DNA of 64,000 bases from Rubellimicrobium sp. (GCA_020852925.1 JADYZU010000041.1:1-64000); one strand, 5' to 3'. Shown: positions 25,634 to 35,589, counted from the stretch's first letter. Notes: a model not told the origin generated them from the letters alone. Translations and numbers: made by a program.

Positions 25634-26824
25634 ATGATGGGCTGGAAGACGCTGGACGACATGGATCTCGCGGGGCGGCGGGTGCTGGTGCGGGTCGACA
25701 TCAACGTGCCGCTCGAGAATGGCGTGGTGAGTGACGCCACGCGGATCGGGCGGATCGTGCCGACGGTGCGCGCCATCCTTGCGGCCGGGGGGCGGCCGAT
25801 CCTGCTGGCGCATTTCGACCGGCCGAAGGGCAGGGTGGTGCCGGCGATGTCGCTGCGTCAGGTGGTGCCGGCGCTGGCGGATGCGCTGGGCGTGCCGGTG
25901 GCCTTTGCCGGGGATTGCGTGGGCGAGGTGGCGGCGGCCGCGGTGGCGGCGCTGGCGCCGGGGGCGGTGCTGCTGCTCGAGAACACCCGCTTTCATCCGG
26001 GCGAGGAGGCGAACGACCCCGCCTTTGCCGCCGCCCTTGCCGCGAACGGCGATGTCTATGTGAACGACGCCTTTTCCGCCGCGCATCGCGCCCATGCCTC
26101 GACCGAGGCGCTGGCGCATCTGCTGCCGGCCTGTGCCGGGCGGCTGATGGAGGAGGAACTCTCGGCGCTTGACCGGGCGCTGGGCAATCCGGTGCGGCCG
26201 GTGGTGGCGGTGGTGGGGGGGGCCAAGGTCTCGACCAAGATCGACCTCTTGCGCAATCTGGCCGGCAGGGTGGACCATCTGGTGATCGGCGGCGGCATGG
26301 CCAATACCTTTCTGGCGGCGCAGGGGATCGGGGTGGGGAAATCGCTGTGCGAACATGACCTTGCCGATACCGCGCGCGCGATCCTCGCGGCGGCGCGGGC
26401 CGCCGGCTGCGAGGTGGTCCTGCCCGGCGATGTGGTGGTGGCGCGCGAATTCCGCGCCCATGCCCCGCACGAGACCGTCGCGGCCACCGCCTGCCCTGAG
26501 GAGGCGATGATCCTTGATGCCGGACCGGCCACGGTGGCGCGGATCGCGGCCACGCTGGCGCGGGCGCGCACGCTGGTGTGGAACGGCCCGCTCGGCGCGT
26601 TCGAGATCCCGCCCTTCGACGCCGCGACCATGGCCGCCGCGCGCGAGGCCGCCCGCCTGACCGGGGCGGGCAGTCTGGTGTCGGTCGCGGGCGGGGGTGA
26701 TACCGTGGCGGCGCTGAACGCGGCCGGGGTGGCAGAGCGGTTCACCTATGTCTCGACCGCGGGGGGCGCCTTTCTCGAAGGGATGGAGGGCAGGGTGCTG
26801 CCGGGGGTCGCGGCGCTGGGCTGA
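25634..26824 (+). CDS. pgk: Phosphoglycerate kinase
   Basis: Glycolytic/gluconeogenic kinase, 396 residues, normal length. Motifs are [11 protein letters not shown] at the N-terminus, [22 protein letters not shown], and the C-terminal nucleotide-binding [15 protein letters not shown] 25634 or 25637, with GGAGGA upstream. No gap gene is in the window; the class I aldolase follows after 110 bases. Confidence 0.97.
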   Translation: MMGWKTLDDMDLAGRRVLVRVDINVPLENGVVSDATRIGRIVPTVRAILAAGGRPILLAHFDRPKGRVVPAMSLRQVVPALADALGVPVAFAGDCVGEVAAAAVAALAPGAVLLLENTRFHPGEEANDPAFAAALAANGDVYVNDAFSAAHRAHASTEALAHLLPACAGRLMEEELSALDRALGNPVRPVVAVVGGAKVSTKIDLLRNLAGRVDHLVIGGGMANTFLAAQGIGVGKSLCEHDLADTARAILAAARAAGCEVVLPGDVVVAREFRAHAPHETVAATACPEEAMILDAGPATVARIAATLARARTLVWNGPLGAFEIPPFDAATMAAAREAARLTGAGSLVSVAGGGDTVAALNAAGVAERFTYVSTAGGAFLEGMEGRVLPGVAALG

Positions 26825-26934
26825 GGCAGGCCGTGGCCGGGGGGGGGCGGCGCCGGGAACCATCCCGCCGCATTGCCAGCGCCGGCCGATGCCCCTAAAT
26901 GCCCGGGACGCAACATTCCGCAGGGGGATCGACC

Positions 26935-27825
26935 ATGGATCAGGCAATGGCCGCGCAGGTGCGCGAAGGCAACGGCTTCATCGCCGCGCTCGACCAGTCG
27001 GGGGGGTCCACCCCCAAGGCGCTGAAGCTCTACGGGCTGAGCGAATCCGACTGGGCCAGCGAGGACGAGATGTTCGATCTGGTCCACGCGATGCGCACCC
27101 GCATCATCAAGTCGCCGGCCTTCACCGGCAGCCGCATCGTCGGCGCGATCCTGTTCGAACAGACCATGGACCGCGCCATCGACGGCATCCCCACCGCCGA
27201 GTATCTCTGGGCCCGCCGCCGGGTGGTGCCGTTCCTCAAGATCGACAAGGGCCTCGAGGCCGAGGTCGACGGCTGCCAACTCATGAAGGACATCCCCGGG
27301 CTCGACACGCTGCTTGACCGGGCGCGGGCCAAGGGCATCTTCGGCACCAAGGAGCGTTCGGTCATTTCGGTCGCGAACCGTGCCGGCATCCGCGCCGTGG
27401 TCGATCAGCAGTTCGCGCTGGGCGACCGGGTGCTGGCGCATGGCCTCATGCCGATCCTCGAGCCCGAGGTGACGATCTCGATCGCCGACAAGGCCGAGGC
27501 CGAGGCGATCCTGCGCGAGGAAATCCTGCGCCATCTCGACGCCTTCCCCGCCGGCCGGCAGATCATGCTGAAGCTGTCGCTGCCCACGGTCGACAACTTC
27601 TTTGCGCCGCTGGTCGATCATCCGGCGGTGATGAAGGTGGTGGCGCTGTCGGGCGGCCATTCGCGCGAGGCGGCGAACGCGATCCTCGCGCGCAACCGCG
27701 GGGTCATCGCCTCGTTCTCGCGCGCGCTGAGCGAGGGGCTGTCGGCGCAGCAGAGCGACGCCGAATTCGACGCGATGCTGGAATCGGCCGTGGCCTCGAT
27801 CCACGCGGCCTCGGTCGCGGGCTGA
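26935..27825 (+). CDS. Fructose-bisphosphate aldolase, class I
   Basis: 296 residues from ATG 26935 (CAGGGGG upstream), matching the short bacterial class I aldolases. The N-terminus GFIAALDQSGGSTPKAL is characteristic, KIDKGLE and GQ-like RQIMLKLSLP carry active-site lysines, and there are no class II zinc motifs. It interconverts fructose-1,6-bisphosphate and triose phosphates, functionally linked to pgk upstream. Confidence 0.94.
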   Translation: MDQAMAAQVREGNGFIAALDQSGGSTPKALKLYGLSESDWASEDEMFDLVHAMRTRIIKSPAFTGSRIVGAILFEQTMDRAIDGIPTAEYLWARRRVVPFLKIDKGLEAEVDGCQLMKDIPGLDTLLDRARAKGIFGTKERSVISVANRAGIRAVVDQQFALGDRVLAHGLMPILEPEVTISIADKAEAEAILREEILRHLDAFPAGRQIMLKLSLPTVDNFFAPLVDHPAVMKVVALSGGHSREAANAILARNRGVIASFSRALSEGLSAQQSDAEFDAMLESAVASIHAASVAG

Positions 27826-27846
27826 CGGGCAGCAGGTCCGCGACGG

Positions 27847-27880
27847 CGGCGGCCGGCACCGGCCGCCGCGGCCATTTTCG
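27847..27880 (+). terminator. Hairpin after the aldolase gene
   Basis: CGGCGGCCGG (27847-27856) is perfectly complementary to CCGGCCGCCG (27859-27868), followed by GCGGCCATTTT. The T-run begins about eight bases after the stem, so termination may be partial. Confidence 0.5.
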
Positions 27881-27978
27881 GGATTCCCAAAGCCGCGCGC
27901 CTGTGCGAATCTGCCGCGCAAGCGCCCGGCGAAGGCGCGCGACCGATGCGCCGGAGGCGGCGTGACGAAGGGGCAGAC

Positions 27979-28278
27979 ATGATCCGCAGGCGCGGCACAT
28001 CGCTTGGAACATGGCTGGTGCTGGGGCTTCTGCTGCTGGGCAGCGGCTATTTCCTGGTCGCGGCGATCATGGGCCCTTACGGCGTGTTCCGGCAAGCCGA
28101 GATCAACGCCGAGGCCGAGGTGCTGCGCGACGAACTCGCCGTGCTCGAGGCCGAGGTGGCACGGATGGACAACCTGACCCGGCGGCTCTCGGACGAATAT
28201 CTCGACCTCGACCTGCTCGACGAACGCGCGCGCGACATGCTGGGCTATCTGCGCCCCGACGAGATCGTGATCCGCTGA
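27979..28278 (+). CDS. ftsB: Septum formation initiator FtsB/DivIC
   Basis: 99 residues. A short basic N-terminus, one membrane helix (about residues 11-31), and then a coiled coil (AEINAEAEVLRDELAVLEAE) and a short C-terminal segment. This is the bitopic FtsB-like layout for the divisome. Lying before pdhA is a common alphaproteobacterial arrangement. A longer open frame starts at 27946, but ATG 27979 gives the compact topology. Confidence 0.88.
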   Translation: MIRRRGTSLGTWLVLGLLLLGSGYFLVAAIMGPYGVFRQAEINAEAEVLRDELAVLEAEVARMDNLTRRLSDEYLDLDLLDERARDMLGYLRPDEIVIR

Positions 28279-28353
28279 AAGAGGCCGAGCCATGCGCGCG
28301 CTGCAAGGGATTGCGGCGCGATCGACACTCGCCTTTTGCGGTCCTGTCCTGTA

Positions 28354-28381
28354 GGGAATGGTTCAACGTTGAACCATTCCC
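28354..28381. promoter_or_regulatory. Perfect 28-bp palindrome upstream of pdhA
   Basis: GGGAATGGTTCAAC (28354-28367) is followed with no spacer by its exact reverse complement. It ends 21 bases before the pdhA ATG and is more AT-rich than its surroundings. No T-tract follows, so a protein-binding operator is more likely than a terminator. The TTCAACGTTGAA core resembles sites of MarR-type repressors, but no regulator gene is adjacent. Confidence 0.7.
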
Positions 28382-28402
28382 CCGACGGAGGATCCCGGAG
28401 CG

Positions 28403-29389
28403 ATGGCACGAAAGCCTGCGGCATTGCCGAACGTCTCGGCCGACGAATTGAAATCCTTCTATCGCGAGATGCTGCTCATCCGCCGGTTCGAGGAAAAGGC
28501 AGGACAGCTTTACGGCATGGGCCTGATCGGCGGGTTCTGTCACCTCTACATCGGCCAGGAGGCGGTGGTCGTCGGCCTCGAGGCGGCGGCCGAAGAGGGC
28601 GACAAGCGCATCACGAGCTACCGCGACCACGGGCACATGCTGTCCTCGGGGATGGACCCGCGCGGGGTGATGGCCGAACTGACCGGGCGCATCGGCGGCT
28701 ATTCCAAGGGCAAGGGCGGGAGCATGCACATGTTCTCGCGCGAGCGGCATTTCTACGGCGGCCACGGCATCGTCGGCGCGCAGGTGCCGCTGGGGGCGGG
28801 GCTGGCCTTTGCCGACCGCTATCTGGGGAACGGGCGCGTGACCTTCACCTATTTCGGTGACGGCGCCGCCAACCAGGGCCAGGTCTACGAGGCCTACAAC
28901 ATGGCCGAACTCTGGTCGCTGCCGGTGGTCTTCGTGATCGAGAACAACCAGTATGCGATGGGCACGTCGATGGCGCGCTCGACGAAATCCAAGACCCTTT
29001 ACGGCCGCGGCGCCGCCTTCGGGATCGAGGGCGAAGAGGTGGACGGCATGGACGTTCTGGCGGTCAAGGCCGCGGGAGAGCGCGCGGTGGCGCATTGCCG
29101 CGCCGGAAACGGGCCCTACATCCTCGAGGTGAAGACCTACCGCTATCGCGGGCATTCCATGTCCGACCCGGCGAAATACCGCACGCGCGAGGAGGTCGAG
29201 AAGGTCCGCTCGGAACGCGACCCGATCGACCATGTGCGCCAGCTCCTGCTGACCGGCAACCACGCGAGCGAGGACGACCTCAAGGCGATCGACCGGGAAA
29301 TCAAGGAGATCGTGAATCAGGCGGCCGAATTCGCCAAGGACAGCCCCGAGCCTTCGGTCGAAGAGCTCTGGACCGACATCACCGCGTGA
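28403..29389 (+). CDS. pdhA: Pyruvate dehydrogenase E1 component, alpha subunit
   Basis: 328 residues. Thiamine-diphosphate enzyme of the heterotetrameric E1 type. The ThDP motif GDGAANQGQVYEA through ENNQYAMGTS is intact, and the phosphorylation-loop region YRYRGHSMSDPAKYR is as in alphaproteobacterial/mitochondrial E1-alpha. GGAGGA lies upstream. First gene of pdhA-pdhB-pdhC, with pdhB 12 bases after. Confidence 0.97.
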   Translation: MARKPAALPNVSADELKSFYREMLLIRRFEEKAGQLYGMGLIGGFCHLYIGQEAVVVGLEAAAEEGDKRITSYRDHGHMLSSGMDPRGVMAELTGRIGGYSKGKGGSMHMFSRERHFYGGHGIVGAQVPLGAGLAFADRYLGNGRVTFTYFGDGAANQGQVYEAYNMAELWSLPVVFVIENNQYAMGTSMARSTKSKTLYGRGAAFGIEGEEVDGMDVLAVKAAGERAVAHCRAGNGPYILEVKTYRYRGHSMSDPAKYRTREEVEKVRSERDPIDHVRQLLLTGNHASEDDLKAIDREIKEIVNQAAEFAKDSPEPSVEELWTDITA

Positions 29390-29401
29390 GGGACTGACGA
29401 A

Positions 29402-30778
29402 ATGGCAACCGAAATCCTCATGCCCGCCCTGTCGCCGACGATGGAGGAGGGCACCCTTGCGAAATGGCTGAAGAAGGAAGGCGACGCCGTGAAGGCGGGC
29501 GACATCCTGGCCGAGATCGAGACCGACAAGGCCACGATGGAATTCGAGGCGGTGGACGAAGGCGTGATGGGCCGGATCCTGGTGCCCGAGGGCAGCGAGG
29601 GCGTGAAGGTGAACACGCCGATCGCGGTGCTGCTGGCCGAGGGCGAAAGCGCGACAGCCGCGGTGGCGGCGCCCGTTCCCGCGGCCGCTTCTGCGCCCGC
29701 CGCCGCTGCCGCCCCGGTCGCGGCCCCGGCTGCGGCCCCCATGCCCACTCCCGTGCCTACCCCCGTGCCCGCCACCGACTGGCCCGAGGGCACGCCGCTC
29801 AGGTCGATGACCGTGCGCGAGGCCCTGCGCGAGGCCATGGCCGAAGAGATGCGCCGCGATCCCAACGTCTGTCTCATGGGCGAGGAGGTCGCCGAATATC
29901 AGGGCGCCTACAAGATCAGCCAGGGCCTGCTTGACGAATTCGGCGCGAAGCGGGTGATCGACACGCCGATCACCGAACACGGGTTCGCCGGAATCGCGGT
30001 CGGCGCGTCCTGGGGCGGGCTGCGCCCGATCGTCGAGTTCATGACCTTCAACTTTGCCATGCAGGGGATCGACCACATCATCAATTCGGCCGCCAAGACC
30101 CTGTACATGTCGGGCGGGCAGATGGGATCGCCCATCGTGTTCCGCGGCCCGAACGGCGCGGCGGCGCGCGTGGCGGCGCAGCACAGCCAGGACTATGCCG
30201 CCTGGTACATGCAGATCCCCGGCCTCAAGGTAGCGATGCCCTATTCGGCCGCCGACGCCAAGGGCCTGCTCAAGACCGCGATCCGCGACAACAATCCGGT
30301 CGTGTTCCTTGAAAACGAGATCCTCTACGGCCGCTCGTTCGAGGTGCCGCAGGTCGAGGATTTCACCATCCCCTTCGGCCAGGCCCGGATCGAACGGGCG
30401 GGCAGCGATGTAACCCTCGTCTCCTTCGGCATCGGGGTCGGCCATGCCCTTGCCGCGGCCGAGGAACTGGCGCGGATCGGGATTTCGGCCGAGGTCGTGA
30501 ACCTGCGCACGCTGCGGCCGATGGACCTGCCCACGGTCATCGCCTCGGTGCAGAAGACCGGGCGCTGCGTCACGGTCGAAGAGGGCTGGCCGCAGGGCTC
30601 GGTCGGGTCGTGGATTGCCGCGCGCATCATGCAGGAGGCGTTCGACTGGCTCGACGCGCCGGTGCTGACCTGCACCGGCAAGGACGTGCCGATGCCCTAC
30701 GCCGCCAATCTCGAGAAACTGGCGCTGGTCACCGTCGACGAGATCGTCGCGGCGGTGCGCCAGGTCACCTACCGCTGA
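29402..30778 (+). CDS. pdhB: Pyruvate dehydrogenase E1 beta subunit with N-terminal lipoyl domain
   Basis: 458 residues. Residues 1-80 are a biotinyl/lipoyl domain with the lipoylated Lys in [15 protein letters not shown]. An Ala/Pro linker (about 83-125) follows, then the E1-beta transketolase-like domains ([34 protein letters not shown]). The extra lipoyl domain is a known alphaproteobacterial feature. Part of it is nearly identical at DNA level to the lipoyl domain of pdhC. Confidence 0.97.
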   Translation: MATEILMPALSPTMEEGTLAKWLKKEGDAVKAGDILAEIETDKATMEFEAVDEGVMGRILVPEGSEGVKVNTPIAVLLAEGESATAAVAAPVPAAASAPAAAAAPVAAPAAAPMPTPVPTPVPATDWPEGTPLRSMTVREALREAMAEEMRRDPNVCLMGEEVAEYQGAYKISQGLLDEFGAKRVIDTPITEHGFAGIAVGASWGGLRPIVEFMTFNFAMQGIDHIINSAAKTLYMSGGQMGSPIVFRGPNGAAARVAAQHSQDYAAWYMQIPGLKVAMPYSAADAKGLLKTAIRDNNPVVFLENEILYGRSFEVPQVEDFTIPFGQARIERAGSDVTLVSFGIGVGHALAAAEELARIGISAEVVNLRTLRPMDLPTVIASVQKTGRCVTVEEGWPQGSVGSWIAARIMQEAFDWLDAPVLTCTGKDVPMPYAANLEKLALVTVDEIVAAVRQVTYR

Positions 30779-30789
30779 GGGAGCGCGAG

Positions 30790-32094
30790 ATGCCGACTGA
30801 AATCCTGATGCCCGCGCTGTCCCCGACCATGGAAGAGGGCACGCTGGCCCGCTGGCTCAAGAAGGAAGGCGACGCGGTGAAGGCCGGCGACGTGATCGCC
30901 GAGATCGAGACCGACAAGGCCACGATGGAATTCGAGGCGGTGGACGAGGGCGTGATGGGCCGGATCCTGGTGCCCGAGGGCACCGAAGGGGTGAAGGTGA
31001 ACGCGCCGATCGCGGTGCTGCTGGCCGAGGGCGAGAGTGCGGATGCGGGCGCCGCCCCCGCTGCGCCTGCCGCCGCAGCCCCGGTTGCGGCCCCGAGCGC
31101 GGCGGCACCCGTGCCCCCTTCCGCAACTCCGGTGGCCCCGGCGGGCGCCGTGGCCGCTGCCGGGCCGCGCCTCTTCGCCTCGCCGCTGGCGCGCAGGATC
31201 GCGGCCGAACGCGGGCTTGATCTTGGCCTGATCGCGGGGTCCGGCCCGCGCGGGCGCATCGTCAAGGCCGACGTGCTCGCCGCCCGCCCCGCCGCCCCGG
31301 CGGTCCCGGTCGCCTTGGTGGCCGCCCCTGCGCCCGCAGCCCCGCCCGCCGTTCCGCCCGCCGCCCCGGCGACCGACGCGATCCTGCGCCAATACGAGGG
31401 GCGCAGGTTCGAGGAGGTGAAACTCGACGGGATGCGCCGGATCATCGCCCAGCGCCTGGGCGAGGCCAAGCAGACCATCCCGCATTTCTACCTGCGCCGC
31501 GACATCCGCCTCGACGCGCTCCTTGCGCTGCGCGCCGAGATGAACCGCGCGCTCGAGGGGCGCGGGGTGAAGCTTTCGGTGAACGATTTCGTCATCAAGG
31601 CCAGCGCGCTCGCGCTCCAGCAGGTGCCCGACGCCAATGCGGTCTGGGCCGGTGACCGGATCCTGCGGATGAAGGCCTCGGATGTCGCGGTCGCGGTCGC
31701 GGTCGAGGGCGGACTGTTCACCCCGGTCCTGAAGGACGCCGAGCAGAAGTCGCTCTCCGCCCTCTCGACCGAGATGAAGGATCTCGCCCAGCGCGCGCGC
31801 ACGCGCAGACTGGCGCCGCAGGAATACCAGGGCGGATCCTTCGCGATCTCGAACCTCGGCATGTTCGGCATCGACAGTTTCGACGCGGTGATCAACCCGC
31901 CACATGGCGCGATCCTGGCCGTGGGGGCGGGGGCGCGGCGTGCGGTCGTCACCGATGCCGGCGCGATCGAGGCGGCGACGGTCATGACCGCCACGCTCTC
32001 GGTCGATCACCGGGTGATCGACGGTGCGCTCGGGGCGGCGCTTCTGGGCGCGATCCGGGACCTGCTGGAAAATCCGCTGGCCATGCTGGCCTGA
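30790..32094 (+). CDS. pdhC: Dihydrolipoamide acetyltransferase (E2)
   Basis: 434 residues. N-terminal lipoyl domain (Lys in [10 protein letters not shown]), Ala/Pro linker, peripheral-subunit binding domain (about residues 130-165, [16 protein letters not shown]), second linker, and the catalytic domain ending in the His/Asp motif [11 protein letters not shown]. It forms the core that E1 and E3 bind. The E3 gene (lpd) is not in the window; a strong hairpin closes the operon. Confidence 0.97.
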   Translation: MPTEILMPALSPTMEEGTLARWLKKEGDAVKAGDVIAEIETDKATMEFEAVDEGVMGRILVPEGTEGVKVNAPIAVLLAEGESADAGAAPAAPAAAAPVAAPSAAAPVPPSATPVAPAGAVAAAGPRLFASPLARRIAAERGLDLGLIAGSGPRGRIVKADVLAARPAAPAVPVALVAAPAPAAPPAVPPAAPATDAILRQYEGRRFEEVKLDGMRRIIAQRLGEAKQTIPHFYLRRDIRLDALLALRAEMNRALEGRGVKLSVNDFVIKASALALQQVPDANAVWAGDRILRMKASDVAVAVAVEGGLFTPVLKDAEQKSLSALSTEMKDLAQRARTRRLAPQEYQGGSFAISNLGMFGIDSFDAVINPPHGAILAVGAGARRAVVTDAGAIEAATVMTATLSVDHRVIDGALGAALLGAIRDLLENPLAMLA

Positions 32095-32107
32095 GCCCTC
32101 CCGCCGG

Positions 32108-32135
32108 CCCTCCAAAATTCCCGAATTTTGGAGGG
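32108..32135. terminator. Perfect hairpin after pdhC
   Basis: CCCTCCAAAATT (32108-32119) pairs fully with AATTTTGGAGGG (32124-32135) around CCCG. There is no T-tract after it on the plus strand, but the stem itself is AU-rich near the loop. It probably ends or stabilises the pdh transcript. Confidence 0.5.
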
Positions 32136-32250
32136 TGCGACCGATCGTCCACGCCCGCGCCCGCCGCTTGCCTTCGGTCGGGGGCGAATATATCCGACAT
32201 TTGTGATGTATTACCCGCCCGGCGCAGACCGGGAGACACTGGAGTGGACG

Positions 32251-32586
32251 ATGGACTGGAAAGCCGATCTTGCAGAGACGACCCGGCAGATCATGACCTG
32301 GCGCAAGGCCGCGCCCGAAGGCGCGGCTGGGTTCACCGCGCTTGCCACCGCCGCCATGGCGGAAGGGGCGGTCAGCACCCTCAACAAGGAGCTGATCTGC
32401 ATCGGCATCGGCATTTCGCAGAAATGCCTCGATTGCATCGGCTATCATGTGAAGGCGGCGATCCGCCTTGGCGCCACGCGCGAACAGATCGCCGAGGTGG
32501 CCAGCGTCGCCACCTACATGGGCGGCGGCCCTGCGCATATGTATTCGGTGCGCGCGCTCGAGGCCTTCGACCAGCTTTCGGCCTGA
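32251..32586 (+). CDS. Carboxymuconolactone decarboxylase/AhpD-like protein
   Basis: 111 residues from ATG 32251, with GGAG upstream; ATG 32206 is an alternative. The all-helical AhpD/CMD fold is indicated by LNKELICIGIGIS followed by the redox CxxC in KCLDCIGYHV and the trailing His. Such proteins reduce peroxide via the two cysteines or serve as small decarboxylase-like oligomers. It is a stand-alone gene; a role beside pdh (AhpD proteins can use lipoylated E2) is inference. Confidence 0.85.
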   Translation: MDWKADLAETTRQIMTWRKAAPEGAAGFTALATAAMAEGAVSTLNKELICIGIGISQKCLDCIGYHVKAAIRLGATREQIAEVASVATYMGGGPAHMYSVRALEAFDQLSA

Positions 32587-32671
32587 CCCCGGGGGGGCCG
32601 CCTGCCCGTCGCGCGCCTTGGGTGCGATTGACGCGGGCGGGCGGCCCCGCTAGACCCGCGCCGTCACCCGG

Positions 32672-32758
32672 GCCGGTGTGGCGGAATGGTAGACGCAGCG
32701 GATTCAAAATCCGCCGGGGCGACCCCCCGTAAGAGTTCGAGTCTCTTCACCGGCACCA
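32672..32758 (+). tRNA. tRNA-Leu (anticodon CAA)
   Basis: 87 nt including an encoded CCA. Acceptor arms GCCGGTG and CACCGGC pair fully. The anticodon stem GCGGA/TCCGC encloses TTCAAAA, giving CAA. A long variable arm (class II tRNA) is present, and GTTCGAGTC forms the T-arm. It reads UUG. Confidence 0.96.
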
Positions 32759-33421
32759 CTTCCGTGACTTCGGGGGCCACCCCTGCGACGGAATGCGGCA
32801 TGGACCGCCGCAATTTCATCTCTTCCCGAGTGCCCTCCCCCTTCCCGCCGGAATCGATTCGCGGCGTCTGACGACGGCTTCTGCGTCAGTCGGCGGCAAG
32901 TCGCGGGATTGGTGCCGTTCCCTCAACACTCGCTTTGGCATCATGGCGGGAACAAGGCGGATTCGTGACGGCCTTCACCGATCCGTGATCTGTTCCAGAA
33001 CGGAAACAGTGTTTTTGGCCGAAATCACTACATCGTTGGGTTTGCACGAAAATTCGAAGAATTTTCCGGGTTGGGTTGCGGCAATGGAAACAGAAACGGC
33101 ATGGACGGGTCGCACAGGCGGCAGGGCCGGATCCCCGCCAGGCGCGTTTGCGGCTGGAAGGGAGAGAACCGGGACAGTTTTCCCTTTTTTCGAAAGGTTC
33201 CAGACACTATTCAGAAGGGGCCCGCAAAGGGCGTCGGCCGGTGGGGCGGTCGGGCGGAGAAAACCGCCAAGTGGGTCTGCAAAGCGGCTGCCAGTCGCCA
33301 CAGGCAAGAACGGGACAGGGGGCGATCGGCCTTTCCTGTCGGCCTGCGCCGTCGTCGGACGGGCAGACGGGTTTTCCGGTGCGGCATGCACCGGCCCCGG
33401 ATGGGGTGTGAGGAGACGAAG
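32759..33421. other. Gene-free AT-richer region before the RTX/Hint gene
   Basis: 663 bases with no convincing gene, although frames stay open in places. The base composition is clearly less GC-rich than the rest. It contains a small AT hairpin (GAAAATTC/GAATTTTC, 33048-33066) and several T-runs. It is probably a long regulatory leader for the RTX/Hint gene, or remnant sequence next to the tRNA. Confidence 0.5.
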
Positions 33422-35512
33422 ATGCTGGGAACGGTTGAGGGAACTGCGGGTCACGATCAGATCGACGGCAGCTATGCCGGCGATCCCGAGGGCGAGGCCG
33501 TCGGTGCCGGCGCGGATGTGGTCCTGGGCGGGGCCGGTCGCGACACCGTCCATGCCGGCGAAGGCGACGACATCGTTCACGGCGGCGATGACGACGACCG
33601 GCTCTACGGCGAGGGCGGCAACGATTCGCTGTTCGGGGAAGCCGGCAACGACATCCTCTGGGGCGGGCCCGGCGACGACCATCTCGACGGCGGCGACGGG
33701 GACGACACGCTCAAGGGCGGCGAGGGCAAGGACACCCTGATCGGCGGCGCCGGGCGCGACTGGCTTGACGGCGGGGCGGACCGCGATCTCATCATCGCCG
33801 GCGCCGGGGATTACGTGAACGGCGGGTCCGAGGGCGACGACTTCGACACCCTGGACCTGCGCGGCATCGGCCCCTACCGGATCGAGAACCTGGTGCGCGA
33901 CGGCAACGGCAACGGCTGGAACGGCACGGTGGTGCTGCTCGACGCGCTTGGCAATCCCACGGGCGAGAGTTTCGTCTTCGAGGAGATCGAGGAGTTCCTC
34001 GAGCCCGACGACGGCACCGGCCCCGATGGCACGGTTGAGGGCACCGGCGGCAACGACCTCATCGACGGCAGCTATACCGGCGATCCGGACGGCGACATGG
34101 TCGATCACGGCGATGCGATCCTGCCCGGGCATGCCGGCAATGACGACCTGATCCTCGGCTTTGGCGGCGACGACACGATCATGGCGGGCGACGGCCGCGA
34201 TACCGTTCACGGCGGCGAGGGCAACGACCTGATCTTCGGCGGCGCGGGCAACGACCTGCTGCATGGCGACGAGGGTGACGACACCATCTTCGGCGAGGAC
34301 GGCAACGACTCGATCCTGGGCGGCGATGGCAACGACGCGCTGTTCGGGGGCGATGGCAACGACCGCATCCACGGCGGCGACGGCGACGACACGATCTTTG
34401 GCGATGCCGGCAACGATTCGCTCCATGGCGGGCAGGGCAACGACACCGTGATGGGCGGTGACGGCAACGACCTGATCCGCGGCGGCGGCGGGCACGACAC
34501 GCTTCTCGGCGGCGATGGCGACGACACGATCTACGGCGGCGGCGGCAACGACACGCTCATGGGCGGGGCCGGCAACGACACGCTCTTTGGCGATGGCGGC
34601 AACGACCTGATCCTGGGCGGCGACGGCGACGACGTGATCCAGACCGGGCGCGGCAACAACACCGTGTTCGGCGATGCCGGCAACGACACGGTCTGGACGG
34701 GATCGGGCGTCAACACCGTCTTCGGCGGCGCCGACCGCGACGTGATCCACGGCGGCACTGCCGGCAGCCATGTCGATGGCGGCTCGGAAGGGGATGACTG
34801 GGACACGCTCGATCTGACCGGGGTCGCGTTCGACCGGATCGAATACACCAGCCCCGATCACGAGGACGGCATCGTCTGGTTCCACGACGGATCCTCGATG
34901 ACCTTCACCGAGATCGAGAACATCGTGCCCTGCTTCACCCCCGGCACCCTCATCGCCACCCCGCGTGGCGAGCGGCCGGTCGAGGAACTCGGGGTCGGCG
35001 ACCGGATCATCACCCGCGACAACGGCATCCAGGAAATCCGCTGGGTCGGGCACAAGGACATGTCGGGCAAGGCGCTGGCCGCCGCGCCGCATCTGCGGCC
35101 GGTGCTGATCCGGGCCGGCGCCCTGGGCAACGGCCTGCCCGAGCGCGACATGATGGTGTCCCCGAACCACCGCATCCTCGTCTCGAACGAGCGCACGCAG
35201 CTCTACTTCGAGGAGAGCGAGGTTCTGGCCGCGGCCAAGCATCTGGTCGGGGCGCCGGGGATCGTCACGGTCGATGTGCTTTCGACCAGCTATGTGCATT
35301 TCATGTTCGACCGGCACGAGGTGGTGCTGTCGAACGGGGCCTGGACCGAAAGCTTCCAGCCCGGCGACTGGAGCCTGAAGGGCATCGGCAATGCGCAGCG
35401 CAACGAGATCTTCGAACTCTTCCCGGAACTGAAGTCGCGCGAGGGCCTTGAAGGCTATCAGGCGGCGCGCAAGGCCCTGAAGAAGCACGAGGCGCGCATC
35501 CTCGCGCGCTGA
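33422..35512 (+). CDS. RTX calcium-binding protein with C-terminal Hint domain
   Basis: 696 residues from ATG 33422, with GAGGAGAC upstream; the in-frame extension above it has no homology and no site. Residues about 30-120 and 230-430 are RTX nonapeptide repeats (GGxGxDxUx), expected to fold as calcium beta-rolls and to be exported by a type I system. Two modules each begin with GTVEGT-(A/G)-G-(H/N)-D and IDGSY, so the gene is internally duplicated. From about residue 500 comes a Hint domain (CFTPGTLIATPRGERPVEELGVGD, catalytic Cys first, given here as its first 20 plus four: CFTPGTLIATPRGERPVEEL). No exporter genes are adjacent. Confidence 0.9.
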   Translation: MLGTVEGTAGHDQIDGSYAGDPEGEAVGAGADVVLGGAGRDTVHAGEGDDIVHGGDDDDRLYGEGGNDSLFGEAGNDILWGGPGDDHLDGGDGDDTLKGGEGKDTLIGGAGRDWLDGGADRDLIIAGAGDYVNGGSEGDDFDTLDLRGIGPYRIENLVRDGNGNGWNGTVVLLDALGNPTGESFVFEEIEEFLEPDDGTGPDGTVEGTGGNDLIDGSYTGDPDGDMVDHGDAILPGHAGNDDLILGFGGDDTIMAGDGRDTVHGGEGNDLIFGGAGNDLLHGDEGDDTIFGEDGNDSILGGDGNDALFGGDGNDRIHGGDGDDTIFGDAGNDSLHGGQGNDTVMGGDGNDLIRGGGGHDTLLGGDGDDTIYGGGGNDTLMGGAGNDTLFGDGGNDLILGGDGDDVIQTGRGNNTVFGDAGNDTVWTGSGVNTVFGGADRDVIHGGTAGSHVDGGSEGDDWDTLDLTGVAFDRIEYTSPDHEDGIVWFHDGSSMTFTEIENIVPCFTPGTLIATPRGERPVEELGVGDRIITRDNGIQEIRWVGHKDMSGKALAAAPHLRPVLIRAGALGNGLPERDMMVSPNHRILVSNERTQLYFEESEVLAAAKHLVGAPGIVTVDVLSTSYVHFMFDRHEVVLSNGAWTESFQPGDWSLKGIGNAQRNEIFELFPELKSREGLEGYQAARKALKKHEARILAR

Positions 35513-35562
35513 GCCACGACATGCAGCACCGCCCGCCCCCGCAAGGGGGGGGCGAGAGGGGA

Positions 35563-35589
35563 ACGGGGGGTCTGCTGCCCCCCGTTTTT
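35563..35589 (+). terminator. Terminator after the RTX/Hint gene
   Basis: ACGGGGGG (35563-35570) pairs with CCCCCCGT (35578-35585) around TCTGCTG, and a run of five T ends at 35589. Confidence 0.8.

Noticed and set aside
33071-33421. In-frame upstream extension of the RTX/Hint protein
   Set aside because: Arg/Lys-rich with no homology; a good ribosome binding site lies at 33422.
33500-34720. Regular repeats as a possible CRISPR array
   Set aside because: They are nonapeptide-coding repeats in one open frame with no unique spacers.
32975-35488. Val/Ala-rich minus-strand frame opposite the RTX/Hint gene
   Set aside because: Periodic pattern simply mirrors the RTX repeats.
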